A stretch of DNA of 64,000 nt, from NCBI GenBank assembly GCA_016756725.1, contig JAESII010000007.1:148985-212984 (forward strand), in the 5' to 3' direction. This DNA comes from Synergistaceae bacterium. Lineage in GTDB: Bacteria > Synergistota > Synergistia > Synergistales > Aminithiophilaceae. Positions within the stretch are counted from its first letter, which is position 1. Every line of letters begins with the position of its first letter. The position numbers and the translations under genes are program-made. Positions 8,958-17,865 of this stretch are shown piece after piece. The notes beneath the pieces are model-generated. The model searched no databases. It saw only the letters and a list, made by a program, of their open reading frames with translations, and was not told the origin of the DNA.

Positions 8958-9878
8958 CTATCCCTCCTTGGGAAGGCGGTAGACGAGGACGCTGGCGGGA
9001 CTGTAACGGACGACCTTGGCCGAGACACTGCCCAGGAGGAAACCCTCAAGGGCACTCGAGACGCCGCGGTCACCGACGATGACGAGGTCGGCCTTCTCCT
9101 TTTCGGCCAGGTCGATGATCATGGCGTGGGAGCGGCCCACCTCCACACGGGTGCGACAGAGAGGAAGCGTCCCCTCCCGGGAACGGGAGAGTTCTGCCAT
9201 TAACTGGCTCATCCCCTCTTCGGCCGTCTTCCGGGCCCGGGCGTAGTACTCGGGGCCGACGGTGAAGGATCCCCAGTAGGTGTAGGTGGCCTCCGTGACC
9301 TCTTCAACGACATGGAGGAAGAGGACCTCTTCGGCGCCGAGGAGTCGGGCCTGATCAAGGCCGAAGGAGGCGACGGCATGACTCTCGTCGGTCCCGTCGA
9401 GGGCCACCAGGACTTTGCCCAGCTTCTCCAGACCAGGCCTGACGACGAGGACGTGGCAGGGAGCGTAGGGTACGACTTTCGAAGCGACACTGCCCAAAAG
9501 AAGCCGCTCCCATCCCGAAAGACGGCGGTGGCCGAGGAGGATCAGATCGGCGCCGACCTCCCTGGCCCGGCGTATGATGACCTCGTAGGGGCGACCGGTG
9601 ATGATCTTGATCTTCCAGGCGACCTCTTCACCGTCGTCAAGGTTGGCCTTGACCATCTCCTCTACCTTGACGCCCACCTTGGCCTCCACCTCGCCACGAG
9701 GATCGGCGGCTTCGTCGAATTCGGAAGCCAGGACGGGGAACTCGACCTTCGAGTCGACGACGTGGAGGATCTCCAGGCTCTCTGCCCCCTGCTGGGTAGC
9801 CCATTTCAGGGCCTGGCGGATGACGAGAGGACTGGCTTCGCTTCCGTCGACACAGGCGAGAATCTTGTTCATCTTCAT
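8958..9878 (-). CDS. Universal stress protein, two tandem UspA domains
   Basis: Two Usp repeats: ILACVDGSEAS...GADLILLGHRRLSGWERLLLGSVASKVVPYAPCHVLVVR and VLVALDGTDES...ADLVIVGDRGVSSALEGFLLGSVSAKVVRYSPASVLVYR. Confidence 0.92.
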   Translation of the reverse strand: MKMNKILACVDGSEASPLVIRQALKWATQQGAESLEILHVVDSKVEFPVLASEFDEAADPRGEVEAKVGVKVEEMVKANLDDGEEVAWKIKIITGRPYEVIIRRAREVGADLILLGHRRLSGWERLLLGSVASKVVPYAPCHVLVVRPGLEKLGKVLVALDGTDESHAVASFGLDQARLLGAEEVLFLHVVEEVTEATYTYWGSFTVGPEYYARARKTAEEGMSQLMAELSRSREGTLPLCRTRVEVGRSHAMIIDLAEKEKADLVIVGDRGVSSALEGFLLGSVSAKVVRYSPASVLVYRLPKEG

Positions 9879-9931
9879 CTTCGCTCCTCCTTTCAGCTCC
9901 TCTTGTTAACGGCCCTTCTTGCGCTCCCGCC

Positions 9932-10465
9932 CTACTCTCCCTGTCCCTCCAGGAAAGCGATCACGGCCCGGCAGAACCAGGGCAGATCATCGGGGCGGCG
10001 GCTGGAGATCATGTGGCGGTCGACGACGACGGGCTCGTCGACCCACTCCGCTCCGGCGTTGACCAGGTCGTCCCTGATGCCCGGCGTCGAGGTGCAGCGG
10101 AAGCCGCGGACAATTCCGGCCGAGATGGGGATCCAGCCGGCATGACAGATGTGGGCCACAAGCTTCCCCTTCTCGTGGAAGGCCCGGGTCAGATCGAGCA
10201 CTTCCGTCAGGCGGCGGAGCTTGTCGGGGGCAAAACCGCCGGCCAGGACGAGGCCGTCGAAATCGGCCTCCTTCAATCCAGCCAAGGCCACGTCGGAACG
10301 GGCGGGGTAGCCGTTTTTGCCCCGATAGACCCGACCCGCCTCGGGGGCGGCGACGACGACCTCCGCCCCCTCCTCGATGAGACGCAGCTTGGGGTACCAG
10401 AGTTCGAGGTCTTCGTAGACTTCTTCGACGAACATGAGGATCTTCTTTCCCTTCAGTCTGGCCAC
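9932..10465 (-). CDS. DJ-1/PfpI family protein
   Basis: KILMFVEEVYEDLELWYP...DFDGLVLAGGFAPDKLR...KLVAHICHAGWIPISAGI...DDLVNAGAEWVDEPVVVDRHMISSRRPDDLPWF. Confidence 0.9.
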   Translation of the reverse strand: MARLKGKKILMFVEEVYEDLELWYPKLRLIEEGAEVVVAAPEAGRVYRGKNGYPARSDVALAGLKEADFDGLVLAGGFAPDKLRRLTEVLDLTRAFHEKGKLVAHICHAGWIPISAGIVRGFRCTSTPGIRDDLVNAGAEWVDEPVVVDRHMISSRRPDDLPWFCRAVIAFLEGQGE

Positions 10466-10467
10466 GC

Positions 10468-11640
10468 TTACTCCTCCTTTCCAGAGGACCCCGCCGCCGT
10501 CGGGGCCATCCCCCGAAAGAGAGGGACCTGCCCGAAAAGATCGTCGAGGCGCTTCTGTCCCCGATAGCGCCTCCAGCTCCTCCAGAGCTGAAGGGAGGCG
10601 AAATCGTTGTCCAAGATGCCGATCGTTTTATTCAGGGAACTGATCTCGTTGTACAGGGCTTGGGGAAAGAAGAGGATCCGGTCCTTTTCCCCCGGCCCCG
10701 GCCGCAGAGGTGAAAGGAGCAGCGCTCCCTCGTCGCCGGTAAGGCGGGTGACGACGAACTGCCGTCGCCCCGAGGCGTCGATTAGGGCATTGAAGCGCTC
10801 GCGACGGCTGAAGCCCCGTTCCTGGAGGTGAAGCAAGCCGTCAAAGGCCCGCTCGTAACGGACCGATCCCAGGTAGGGCCAGAGGCGAACGAGGCCCCTC
10901 ATCTCGCCGAGGAAGACATCGAGACCAAAGAAGTGGGCCTTCTCCGGGTCAAGACGGCCCATGCCGTAATAGGCCTGCCAGATCGAATCGGAGAAATCGC
11001 AGTCCAGCCCAGCCGAACCGTCCTGAAAGCCCAGAAGGACACCGGCCACAGCCAGCATGAGTGGGCGGAGCCATCGAACGGGATCGGCCTGAGCAAGATC
11101 TCGCACGAAAGGGAAAGCGGCCATGGACTTCCTTGCCTCTTGGGCCGTCAGCTCCAGGGCGGGCCAGGGCGTGTCGCCTGAGAGGAACCGCTCCACCAGA
11201 GGCCTTTCCGTCTCGCCGAGGGGAAAGGTGTGGCGCACCAGGCCGTGAGGGGACTGGTGGGGCACGTAGGCGAGCCAGAGATAGTCCCTCTTGCTCTCCG
11301 GAAGAAGGCTGCAGTCGGACCGGTCAACGATGACGGCCGTCTGGTGGAGTCCCTTCTGGAGGAAACGGAATGCCTGCCAAAAGAGGGCCTGGACCGAAAC
11401 GGAGCTGAAGAAGGCGGCCATCAGCTCGGCAAGGGCCTTGTCCACTTCGGCCTGATCGTATTCTTTCCCCCCGCCGAGGTGGATGGGACGGGCCGTCTCA
11501 AACCAGTTGAGGCGCACGTTGCGGCGCTTCCTGGCCTTGTCGTTGAGGAGGACGATCCAGGGCGTCTTCTCCCCCGCCAGGAGCTGAAGCTTCAACTCGT
11601 CGTCAACGGCGACTTCGTTGAGAATGGTTGACGTTTCCAA
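10468..11640 (-). CDS. Hypothetical protein, no family recognised
   Basis: Long ORF with genome-like codon pattern; likely TTG start at 11640 (LETSTILNEVAVDDELK) with GGAGG 7 nt upstream rather than the upstream ORF limit at 11703. Confidence 0.6.
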   Translation of the reverse strand: METSTILNEVAVDDELKLQLLAGEKTPWIVLLNDKARKRRNVRLNWFETARPIHLGGGKEYDQAEVDKALAELMAAFFSSVSVQALFWQAFRFLQKGLHQTAVIVDRSDCSLLPESKRDYLWLAYVPHQSPHGLVRHTFPLGETERPLVERFLSGDTPWPALELTAQEARKSMAAFPFVRDLAQADPVRWLRPLMLAVAGVLLGFQDGSAGLDCDFSDSIWQAYYGMGRLDPEKAHFFGLDVFLGEMRGLVRLWPYLGSVRYERAFDGLLHLQERGFSRRERFNALIDASGRRQFVVTRLTGDEGALLLSPLRPGPGEKDRILFFPQALYNEISSLNKTIGILDNDFASLQLWRSWRRYRGQKRLDDLFGQVPLFRGMAPTAAGSSGKEE

Positions 11641-11667
11641 AAGGGCACCTCCGGACGCGATAGGTTC

Positions 11668-12087
11668 ATGGACACTTTCGAAGTAAAATGGGTGAGACTT
11701 CATCGGGAAAGGGCGTGTCCGCCGTTGAAAAAGCTGCCTTGGCCAACGATCGCCATCGCCGTCGTCGTTCTTGTCTGTCTCGTCTCAGGCTACCTCCTCT
11801 TTCAGAAGGCCATGGCCCGATCGGAAGCCATCGTCCTCGTCAAGGAACGGGCTGTCACACCGGAATATCTGCGGGAGTGGGTCAAGGAACAGGAGGCGAT
11901 AGGCCCCGTCGAGGTGAAAGGCTGGGATGTCACCGAAGGCGACCGTGAAGGGACCTTCATCGTCAGCTTCACCGTCGAAAGAAAAGCCGCTGCCGACTGC
12001 GAACCCGGTATCGACGGCTTCTGGTTCCGCGTGAACTGCGAGACGGAGACGATCGAACCCGTCCAGCCCAGGGGATCGGGCTACTGA
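11668..12087 (+). CDS. Hypothetical small protein with one N-terminal membrane anchor
   Basis: TM segment LPWPTIAIAVVVLVCLVSGYLLF then soluble domain; divergent from the previous gene; exact start uncertain. Confidence 0.55.
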   Translation: MDTFEVKWVRLHRERACPPLKKLPWPTIAIAVVVLVCLVSGYLLFQKAMARSEAIVLVKERAVTPEYLREWVKEQEAIGPVEVKGWDVTEGDREGTFIVSFTVERKAAADCEPGIDGFWFRVNCETETIEPVQPRGSGY

Positions 12088-12112
12088 AGCGCCCCATAGG
12101 GGGCGGCGTCCC

Positions 12113-13123
12113 CTATGGGCGTTTCCGATCTGCCGAGGCCAGAATCTCCGCAAGACGCCCCAAGGCGACGTTGCCGCCGCTCAAGACGGCGACGATCTTC
12201 TTGCCTTTCAGAGGGAACAGCCCGGAAAGAAGGGCCGCCACGGAAACGGCACCCGAAGGTTCGACGAGCACCTTGGCCCGCTCAAGGAGGAGCACCATCG
12301 CCTCGACGATGGCTTCCTCCTCCACGAGGAGCACGTCATCGACGAGGCGCCTCACCACGTCAAAGGTCTTCTCGCCGGGCATGGTGGTCCTCAGCCCGTC
12401 AGCCAGGGTCTCGATCCCCTCCAGGGCCGTCCTCTTGCCGGCCCGGAGGGAGAGGGCCATGGAGTTGCTCTGTTTCGGCTCGACGCCGTAGACGGCGATG
12501 GAGGGGCGGATCTCCTTGAGGGCCGTCGCCACGCCCGATATGAGTCCCCCTCCGCCGATGGGAACAAGGACGGCGTCGACGTCGGGAAGGATGTCGACGA
12601 TCTCCAGGCCGATCGTCCCCTGGCCGGCCATGACGCGCTCGTCGTCATAGGGGTGGACGAAGGTCATGCCATCCCGGCGGACCAGATCGGCGGCCTTGTC
12701 GAGGCGCTCCGTCGACGTGGTGCCGCAGGCGACCACCTCGGCTCCGTAACCCCTGATGGCGTCGACCTTGGCCTCGGAGGCGTCGACGGGAACGACGACG
12801 ACGGCCCTGTAGCCCAAAAGGCCGGCCGCACAGGCCACGGCCTGACCGTGATTGCCCGAAGAGGCCGTCACCACCCCGCGCTCCCCTTCCTCCGCCGCCA
12901 GAGAGAGGAGGGCATTGAGGGCGCCACGAAACTTGAAGGCCCCCGTCTTCTGAAGATTCTCGGCCTTGAGGTAGACCTCGTTGCCGCAGAGACGGCCGAT
13001 CGTAGATGACGATTCCAGCGGCGTTCTCAAGACGCGGGAAGCGATGCGGGCCCGGGCCTGGACGATCTGTGACAGCGTTAGCACCAACGACACCCCCTGA
13101 AATGAGACCGTTCTTTTTCCCAT
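12113..13123 (-). CDS. Threonine ammonia-lyase / threonine-serine dehydratase (PLP, catabolic type without ACT domain)
   Basis: KAENLQKTGAFKFRGALNAL (PLP lysine), ASSGNHGQAVA, IGGGGLISG. Confidence 0.88.
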   Translation of the reverse strand: MGKRTVSFQGVSLVLTLSQIVQARARIASRVLRTPLESSSTIGRLCGNEVYLKAENLQKTGAFKFRGALNALLSLAAEEGERGVVTASSGNHGQAVACAAGLLGYRAVVVVPVDASEAKVDAIRGYGAEVVACGTTSTERLDKAADLVRRDGMTFVHPYDDERVMAGQGTIGLEIVDILPDVDAVLVPIGGGGLISGVATALKEIRPSIAVYGVEPKQSNSMALSLRAGKRTALEGIETLADGLRTTMPGEKTFDVVRRLVDDVLLVEEEAIVEAMVLLLERAKVLVEPSGAVSVAALLSGLFPLKGKKIVAVLSGGNVALGRLAEILASADRKRP

Positions 13124-13182
13124 TATAGCCCACCCCCTGCCCCGTCGCAGACGGGGCGAAAGTCTAAGGAGCCTGATCAGCC

Positions 13183-14436
13183 GTGGATTCTTTTGACATC
13201 GTCATCATCGGCGCCGGACCGGCAGGCCTTTTCGCCGCCTGCCAGGCAGCACGCCTCCAAGCAAGGACGGTCCTTCTCGAGTCAGGCGACGAGGCCGGAC
13301 GCAAGCTCCTCCTCACCGGCAAGGGCCGGTGCAACTTCACCCAGGAAGGCCTTTCGGCCCAGAACCTCCAGGAGGCCTTCGGCCCCAAGGGACGCTTCCT
13401 CCACAGCGGCCTCGCCGCCTTCGGCCCCGAGGCGATCCGACGTTTCTTCGACGAACGGGGGCTTCCGTCCGTCGTGGAACGAGGTAAACGGGTCTTTCCC
13501 GCCCGGGGAGATGCCCGGTCCGTCCGGGACCTCCTCCTCTCGGAAGCCAGCAAAAGGGGCGTCCGCCTCCTCACCCGCTGCCCGGTGAGGGCTCTGGCAG
13601 CGGAAGGAGGCGCCATCGTCGCCGCCGAGACGGACAGCGGCCCCGTCAGGGGAAAGGCCTTCATCGTCGCCACCGGCGGCTGCAGCTACCCTCGGACGGG
13701 CTCCACCGGCGACGGCTTCCGTTGGGCAAGGGATCTTGCCATTGACGTCGTCCCGCCTCGCCCTTCCATCGTCCCCATCAGGACGGCCGAACCGTGGAGC
13801 CATGGCCTGAACGGCCAGATCCTGAAAAACGTGGGCCTGACCCTTGTCCGAAACGGCCGCCGCCTGGAGGACCGTTTCGGCGAAATGCAGTTCACCCCCT
13901 TCGGGGTCAGCGGTCCCATCGCCATGGACCTCTCCCGGGCCGTCGGCACGGCCCTGGAAAAAGGCGGCACCGTCAGGCTCGCCATCGACCTCAAGCCCGC
14001 CCTGAACGCCGAAAAACTGGAGGCCCGGATTCAGAGAGACCTGGACAAGCTCCGGAGGCGGCCTGTCGGGGCCCTTCTGGCAGGCCTTCTCCCCCGGGCC
14101 CTCATCTCTCCCGTGGCCCAGGAGGCGGGACTGGAAAAGGAAAAACCTCTCCAGGGCTTCACCCGAGAGGAACGGAAAAACCTCGTCGCCACCCTCAAGG
14201 AACTCCCGCTGACGCCGACAGGACTCCTCGGCTTCGACTGGGCTCTCGTCACGGCAGGAGGCGTCTCCCTCAAGGCCCTCGATCCCAGGACCCTGAGAGC
14301 CAAAGCCTGGCGCAACCTCCACTTCGCCGGAGAGGTGATCGACCTCGACGGGCCCACCGGGGGCTACAACCTTCAGATCTGCTGGAGCACGGCCTACCTG
14401 GCCGGCCTGGCTGCAGCCCGTTCCGCCAGAGGCTGA
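13183..14436 (+). CDS. NAD(P)/FAD-dependent oxidoreductase, HI0933/BaiN-like flavoprotein
   Basis: GTG start; FDIVIIGAGPAGLFAACQAA, GRKLLLTGKGRCNFTQ, GGCSYPRTGSTGDGFRWA, NLHFAGEVIDLDGPTGGYNLQICWSTAYLAG. Confidence 0.9.
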   Translation: MDSFDIVIIGAGPAGLFAACQAARLQARTVLLESGDEAGRKLLLTGKGRCNFTQEGLSAQNLQEAFGPKGRFLHSGLAAFGPEAIRRFFDERGLPSVVERGKRVFPARGDARSVRDLLLSEASKRGVRLLTRCPVRALAAEGGAIVAAETDSGPVRGKAFIVATGGCSYPRTGSTGDGFRWARDLAIDVVPPRPSIVPIRTAEPWSHGLNGQILKNVGLTLVRNGRRLEDRFGEMQFTPFGVSGPIAMDLSRAVGTALEKGGTVRLAIDLKPALNAEKLEARIQRDLDKLRRRPVGALLAGLLPRALISPVAQEAGLEKEKPLQGFTREERKNLVATLKELPLTPTGLLGFDWALVTAGGVSLKALDPRTLRAKAWRNLHFAGEVIDLDGPTGGYNLQICWSTAYLAGLAAARSARG

Positions 14437-14543
14437 AAAGGCACATCAGATTATCGTCGGAAAATTCTCCGCCAGCCTCTTGATCACGACGGGACTAGCT
14501 CCTACACTGAGGGCCGAATTCACCATGATCGGGAGGGAATGGC

Positions 14544-15725
14544 GTGGAAGAGGAAAGCTGCTACACCTTTGACTTCGACCGCCACATGGATCCGGAGAGA
14601 TTTGAGAGGATCAAGGCCTTTGCTGCCGACAAGGAGACCCCCTTCGTCGTCATCGACCTGGAAAGGATCGGCGATAAGTACGACGAGCTACGCCGTCTCC
14701 TCCCCTACGCCAAAGTCTATTACGCCGTCAAGGCGAACCCCGACGACGAGATCCTCAAGATGCTCATCGCCCGGGGCTGCCACTTCGACATCGCCTCCGT
14801 CTTCGAGCTGGACCAGATGCTCCGCCTCGGAGCCAGGCCGGACGACCTGAGCTACGGCAACACGATCAAGAAGGCCCGCCACATCGCCTACGCCTACGAA
14901 AAGGGAGTCCGCCTCTTTTCGACGGACTCCGAAGAGGACGTGCGCAAACTCGCCGCCAACGCCCCGGGTTCGAAGGTCTTCTTCCGTCTCCTCACCGACG
15001 GCAGCGGCGCTGACTGGCCCCTGTCGCGCAAATTCGGGGCCCATCCCGACACGATCTACCGTCTCATCCTCCTCGCCGCCGAGCTGGGCCTCGACCCTTA
15101 CGGCGTCTCCTTCCACGTCGGCTCCCAGCAGCGCGACATCGGCCAGTGGGACAACGCCATCGCCACCTGCCGCTATCTCTTCGACTCCGTCGCCCAGGAA
15201 GGCGTCCATCTGCGCATGATCAACCTCGGTGGCGGTTTCCCCGCCAACTACGTCTCTCCCACCCACGACATCGAACTCTACAGCCAGGAGATCACCCGCT
15301 TCCTCGAAGAGGACTTCGGCGACCAGGCCCCGGAGATCCTCATCGAGCCAGGCCGCTCCCTCGTCGGCGACGCCGGCGTCCTCGTCAGTGAAGTCGTTCT
15401 GGTCTCGAAGAAGTCGGAGTTCAACCAGTACAGCTGGGTCTACCTCGACGTGGGCAAGTTCGGCGGCCTCATCGAGACCATCGACGAGGCCATCAAGTAT
15501 CCCATCTTCGTCGACGCCGGAGGAGCGCCGAAGGAGGCCATTCTGGCCGGCCCCACCTGTGACAGCATGGACATCCTCTATGAGGACACCAAATACGAGG
15601 TCCCCGGCGACATCACCGAAGGCGATCGGGTCTACATCTTCACCACCGGCGCCTACACGACGAGCTACAGCTCCGTCAACTTCAACGGCTTCCCGCCCCT
15701 GAAGGCCTACATCTTCCGGGGCTAG
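14544..15725 (+). CDS. Type III PLP decarboxylase (ornithine/lysine/diaminopimelate decarboxylase family)
   Basis: YYAVKANPDDEILKML (PLP Lys), SFHVGSQQ, GGGFPANY, EPGRSLVGDAG, GPTCDSMD; GTG start. Confidence 0.88.
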   Translation: MEEESCYTFDFDRHMDPERFERIKAFAADKETPFVVIDLERIGDKYDELRRLLPYAKVYYAVKANPDDEILKMLIARGCHFDIASVFELDQMLRLGARPDDLSYGNTIKKARHIAYAYEKGVRLFSTDSEEDVRKLAANAPGSKVFFRLLTDGSGADWPLSRKFGAHPDTIYRLILLAAELGLDPYGVSFHVGSQQRDIGQWDNAIATCRYLFDSVAQEGVHLRMINLGGGFPANYVSPTHDIELYSQEITRFLEEDFGDQAPEILIEPGRSLVGDAGVLVSEVVLVSKKSEFNQYSWVYLDVGKFGGLIETIDEAIKYPIFVDAGGAPKEAILAGPTCDSMDILYEDTKYEVPGDITEGDRVYIFTTGAYTTSYSSVNFNGFPPLKAYIFRG

Positions 15726-15740
15726 CGGCAGACGGACAAG

Positions 15741-15775
15741 ACAGGAGGGGCCTCCCGCAAGGAGGCCCCTCCTGT
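15741..15775. terminator. Rho-independent-like hairpin between convergent genes
   Basis: acaggaggggcctcc-cgcaa-ggaggcccctcctgt. Confidence 0.8.
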
Positions 15776-15782
15776 TCTGGCG

Positions 15783-16427
15783 TCAGAAGACCCAATGGTG
15801 GTGGAGGAAACGTAACGCGACGATCCACGCCCCCAGGGCCACCTTGACGGAGACGGAAAGATTCAACGGCAGCAAAAGGCCTCCGGAAAAAAGCCGCCCC
15901 CTCTCGCCCGGGGGGAGGGAAAAACCGAGCAGCGAGGTCCAGGCCAGACAGAGGAAGAGGATCAGAAGCCCCTTCTCCAGGGAAAGAAGATATTCTTCGT
16001 CAAGCCCCTTGAGGGCGGGCAAAGGTCCCATCTGAAGCAGAACGGCCCCCGTCGCCAGAGAGACGCCGGCGGCAAAGCCCCCTCCCGGGGCCAGATGTCC
16101 CGTCAGGGCCTGGGCGGCGCCGATGAGGAGAGCCACGAAAGCCCCGCCTCGGACCATGAAAAGCAACGCCGGATCGTCAGGCAGGTTGCCCATTCCCTCG
16201 TCCCGGGCCAGGTGGACGGTGACGCCCAGAACGGCCACGGAGAAGACGAGGACTTCAAATAGGGTGTCGTAGAGGCGGACGCCGAGGTAGACGACGGTGA
16301 CGGCATTGGCCACGTTCCCCCGCTCGGCCAGCAGCGTCACCGTATCGTCGGCGAGACGGAAGGCTCCCCCCTCAAGGCCGACGAGGAGAAAGAGCCCCAC
16401 CGCCGCGGCCAGATAGAGGCGCCTCAT
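15783..16427 (-). CDS. Mrp/MBH antiporter subunit, apparent MbhE-like N-terminus fused to MnhB-type domain
   Basis: N-terminal AERGNVANAVTVVYLGVRLYDTLFEVLVFSVAVLGV (MbhE-like); C-terminal ARD...FVALLIGAAQALTGHLAPGGGFAAGVSLATGAVL (MnhB signature GHLAPGGGFAAG). Confidence 0.8.
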   Translation of the reverse strand: MRRLYLAAAVGLFLLVGLEGGAFRLADDTVTLLAERGNVANAVTVVYLGVRLYDTLFEVLVFSVAVLGVTVHLARDEGMGNLPDDPALLFMVRGGAFVALLIGAAQALTGHLAPGGGFAAGVSLATGAVLLQMGPLPALKGLDEEYLLSLEKGLLILFLCLAWTSLLGFSLPPGERGRLFSGGLLLPLNLSVSVKVALGAWIVALRFLHHHWVF

Positions 16428-16957
16428 GACGGACTCCTTTCAAGATGGGCCTCGAGAAGGGCCAGCAGGTCCTCGGCCTCCTCGGGCAGAACGAGGCGGA
16501 CCGGCGGAGCCCCTTCCCTGGTGGGGAAATGACGGCTCCCGGGAAAGACGCCGTCGGCGAGGGCCATATCGATGAGGGACTCGGCAAGGGCCTCCTCAAG
16601 GTCTTCTCGGCGCTCGAAAGAGACCCCCCGGAAGCGGAGCCTCTCGCGGCGGAAAAAGTCTTCCACCAGTCGTCCCGCCTCGCCGTGAAGGGATTCTTCG
16701 CTGAGGTAGCCCACCCGCACCTCGCGGGAGCGGTTGAAAACGACGATATAAAGGAGCGTCACCAGGAGCGCTCCCATAAGGACCTCGACAAGGGCCACGT
16801 CAGGAGCCCCCATGAGGGCATAGATCAGGGCTGCGGCAAGACCGAAGAGCCCTCTGGCGACGACGGCGTGAAGGAAGTTCTCCTCGCGAACGACGAAAAG
16901 GGCCGTCAGGGGCAGGAGAAGGGTCAGGGCCGGCAGAAGCAGATCCTCGATGTTCAT
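16424..16957 (-). CDS. MbhD/MnhA-C-terminal-like subunit (DUF4040) with a hydrophilic C-terminal extension
   Basis: ATG at 16957: MNIEDLLLPALTLLLPLTALFVVREENFLHAVVARGLFGLAAALIYALMGAPDVALVEVLMGALLVTLLYIVVF; typical MGAPDVA-EV--GA. Confidence 0.8.
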   Translation of the reverse strand: MNIEDLLLPALTLLLPLTALFVVREENFLHAVVARGLFGLAAALIYALMGAPDVALVEVLMGALLVTLLYIVVFNRSREVRVGYLSEESLHGEAGRLVEDFFRRERLRFRGVSFERREDLEEALAESLIDMALADGVFPGSRHFPTREGAPPVRLVLPEEAEDLLALLEAHLERSPS

Positions 16958-17229
16958 CGCTCCGCCTCCCCTCCCGTGGCGCCCCAGCCGACAAGATAGG
17001 TCGTCAGAGGCCCCCAGGCCAAAAGGGCCAGGGCTCCGAGCAGAAGCTGAAGCCACCTCTCGGGATGACGGAAGGCCAGCCCCGCCAGAAGGAGCAGCCC
17101 CCCCAGCGTGTCGGCGATGCCCAGGTAGTGAAGCCGGGCCAGAGGCTCCTTTCGTGCGAGGCCCCGCCAGGTGCCGCCGACGAGGAAGAACCAGGCCAGC
17201 AGGGTCAGGACCGTCCCGACGGCACCCAT
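16954..17229 (-). CDS. Mrp antiporter subunit G (MnhG/MrpG-like)
   Basis: MGAVGTVLTLLAWFFLVGGTWRGLARKEPLARLHYLGIADTLGGLLLLAGLAF: MnhG pattern (RLH...DTLG); ORF-track start is too far upstream. Confidence 0.8.
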   Translation of the reverse strand: MGAVGTVLTLLAWFFLVGGTWRGLARKEPLARLHYLGIADTLGGLLLLAGLAFRHPERWLQLLLGALALLAWGPLTTYLVGWGATGGEAER

Positions 17230-17489
17230 CAGCTGTGCCCCCGGGCGAGAAAGAGGCCGAGAATGAGGACCGAGACGGAACCGATGAGCAGCGTCAGAAC
17301 CGCCACGGAAGCCATCGTCGGCGCCTGGAGCCAGCAGGACCAGACGAGAAGGAGCAAGGCCCCTTTCTGGGAGAAGGACGAAAAGAGGGCCAGCCGCGAC
17401 CAGATCCCCCCGGAGCGGGCGAAAGCCAGCCCCGTCGCCGCCAGAAGGCACCAGAGGAGAAGAGCCGTCAGGGGATTGAGGAGAGTCAT
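17229..17489 (-). CDS. Mrp antiporter subunit F (MnhF/MrpF-like)
   Basis: Small 3-TM protein MTLLNPLTALLLWCLLAATGLAFARSGG... between MnhE- and MnhG-like genes. Confidence 0.65.
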   Translation of the reverse strand: MTLLNPLTALLLWCLLAATGLAFARSGGIWSRLALFSSFSQKGALLLLVWSCWLQAPTMASVAVLTLLIGSVSVLILGLFLARGHS

Positions 17490-17865
17490 CGTTCCACCTC
17501 CAGGCCATGAATGAGGAGCCGCCCCTCTCCGTCTCGCCCGAGGGCCACGGCGTCGGGCGTGAGGGTGATCAGGTAGATCCGCTCCAGAACGAACGGTGCC
17601 GGCTCGTCCCAGAGATCCTCGGCGGAAAGAGTCTCGACCGTCCTGCCATTAAGGATGAGCGACCATCCCTGGCCATAGGCCCTGGGAAGAAGCGCCGCCA
17701 GGCGCCAGAGGAAGCGGCCGAAGGCTCGGTGAGAGGACTGCCGCCCCAGAAGAAGAGCCAGCCCCCAGGCGAGAAAGAAACCGGCCGTCAGGGTCAGAGG
17801 GTTAGTCCCGGCAAAGACCCACCAGCAGAGGAGGGCCGCGAGAAGCCAGAAGGTCAGGGCAACCA
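17486..17865 (-). CDS. Mrp antiporter subunit E (MnhE/MrpE-like)
   Basis: ALTFWLLAALLCWWVFAGTNPLTLTAGFFLAWGLALLL...LTLTPDAVALGRDGEGRLLIHGLEVE; start approximate (GTG near 17865, overlapping mnhD end). Confidence 0.75.
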
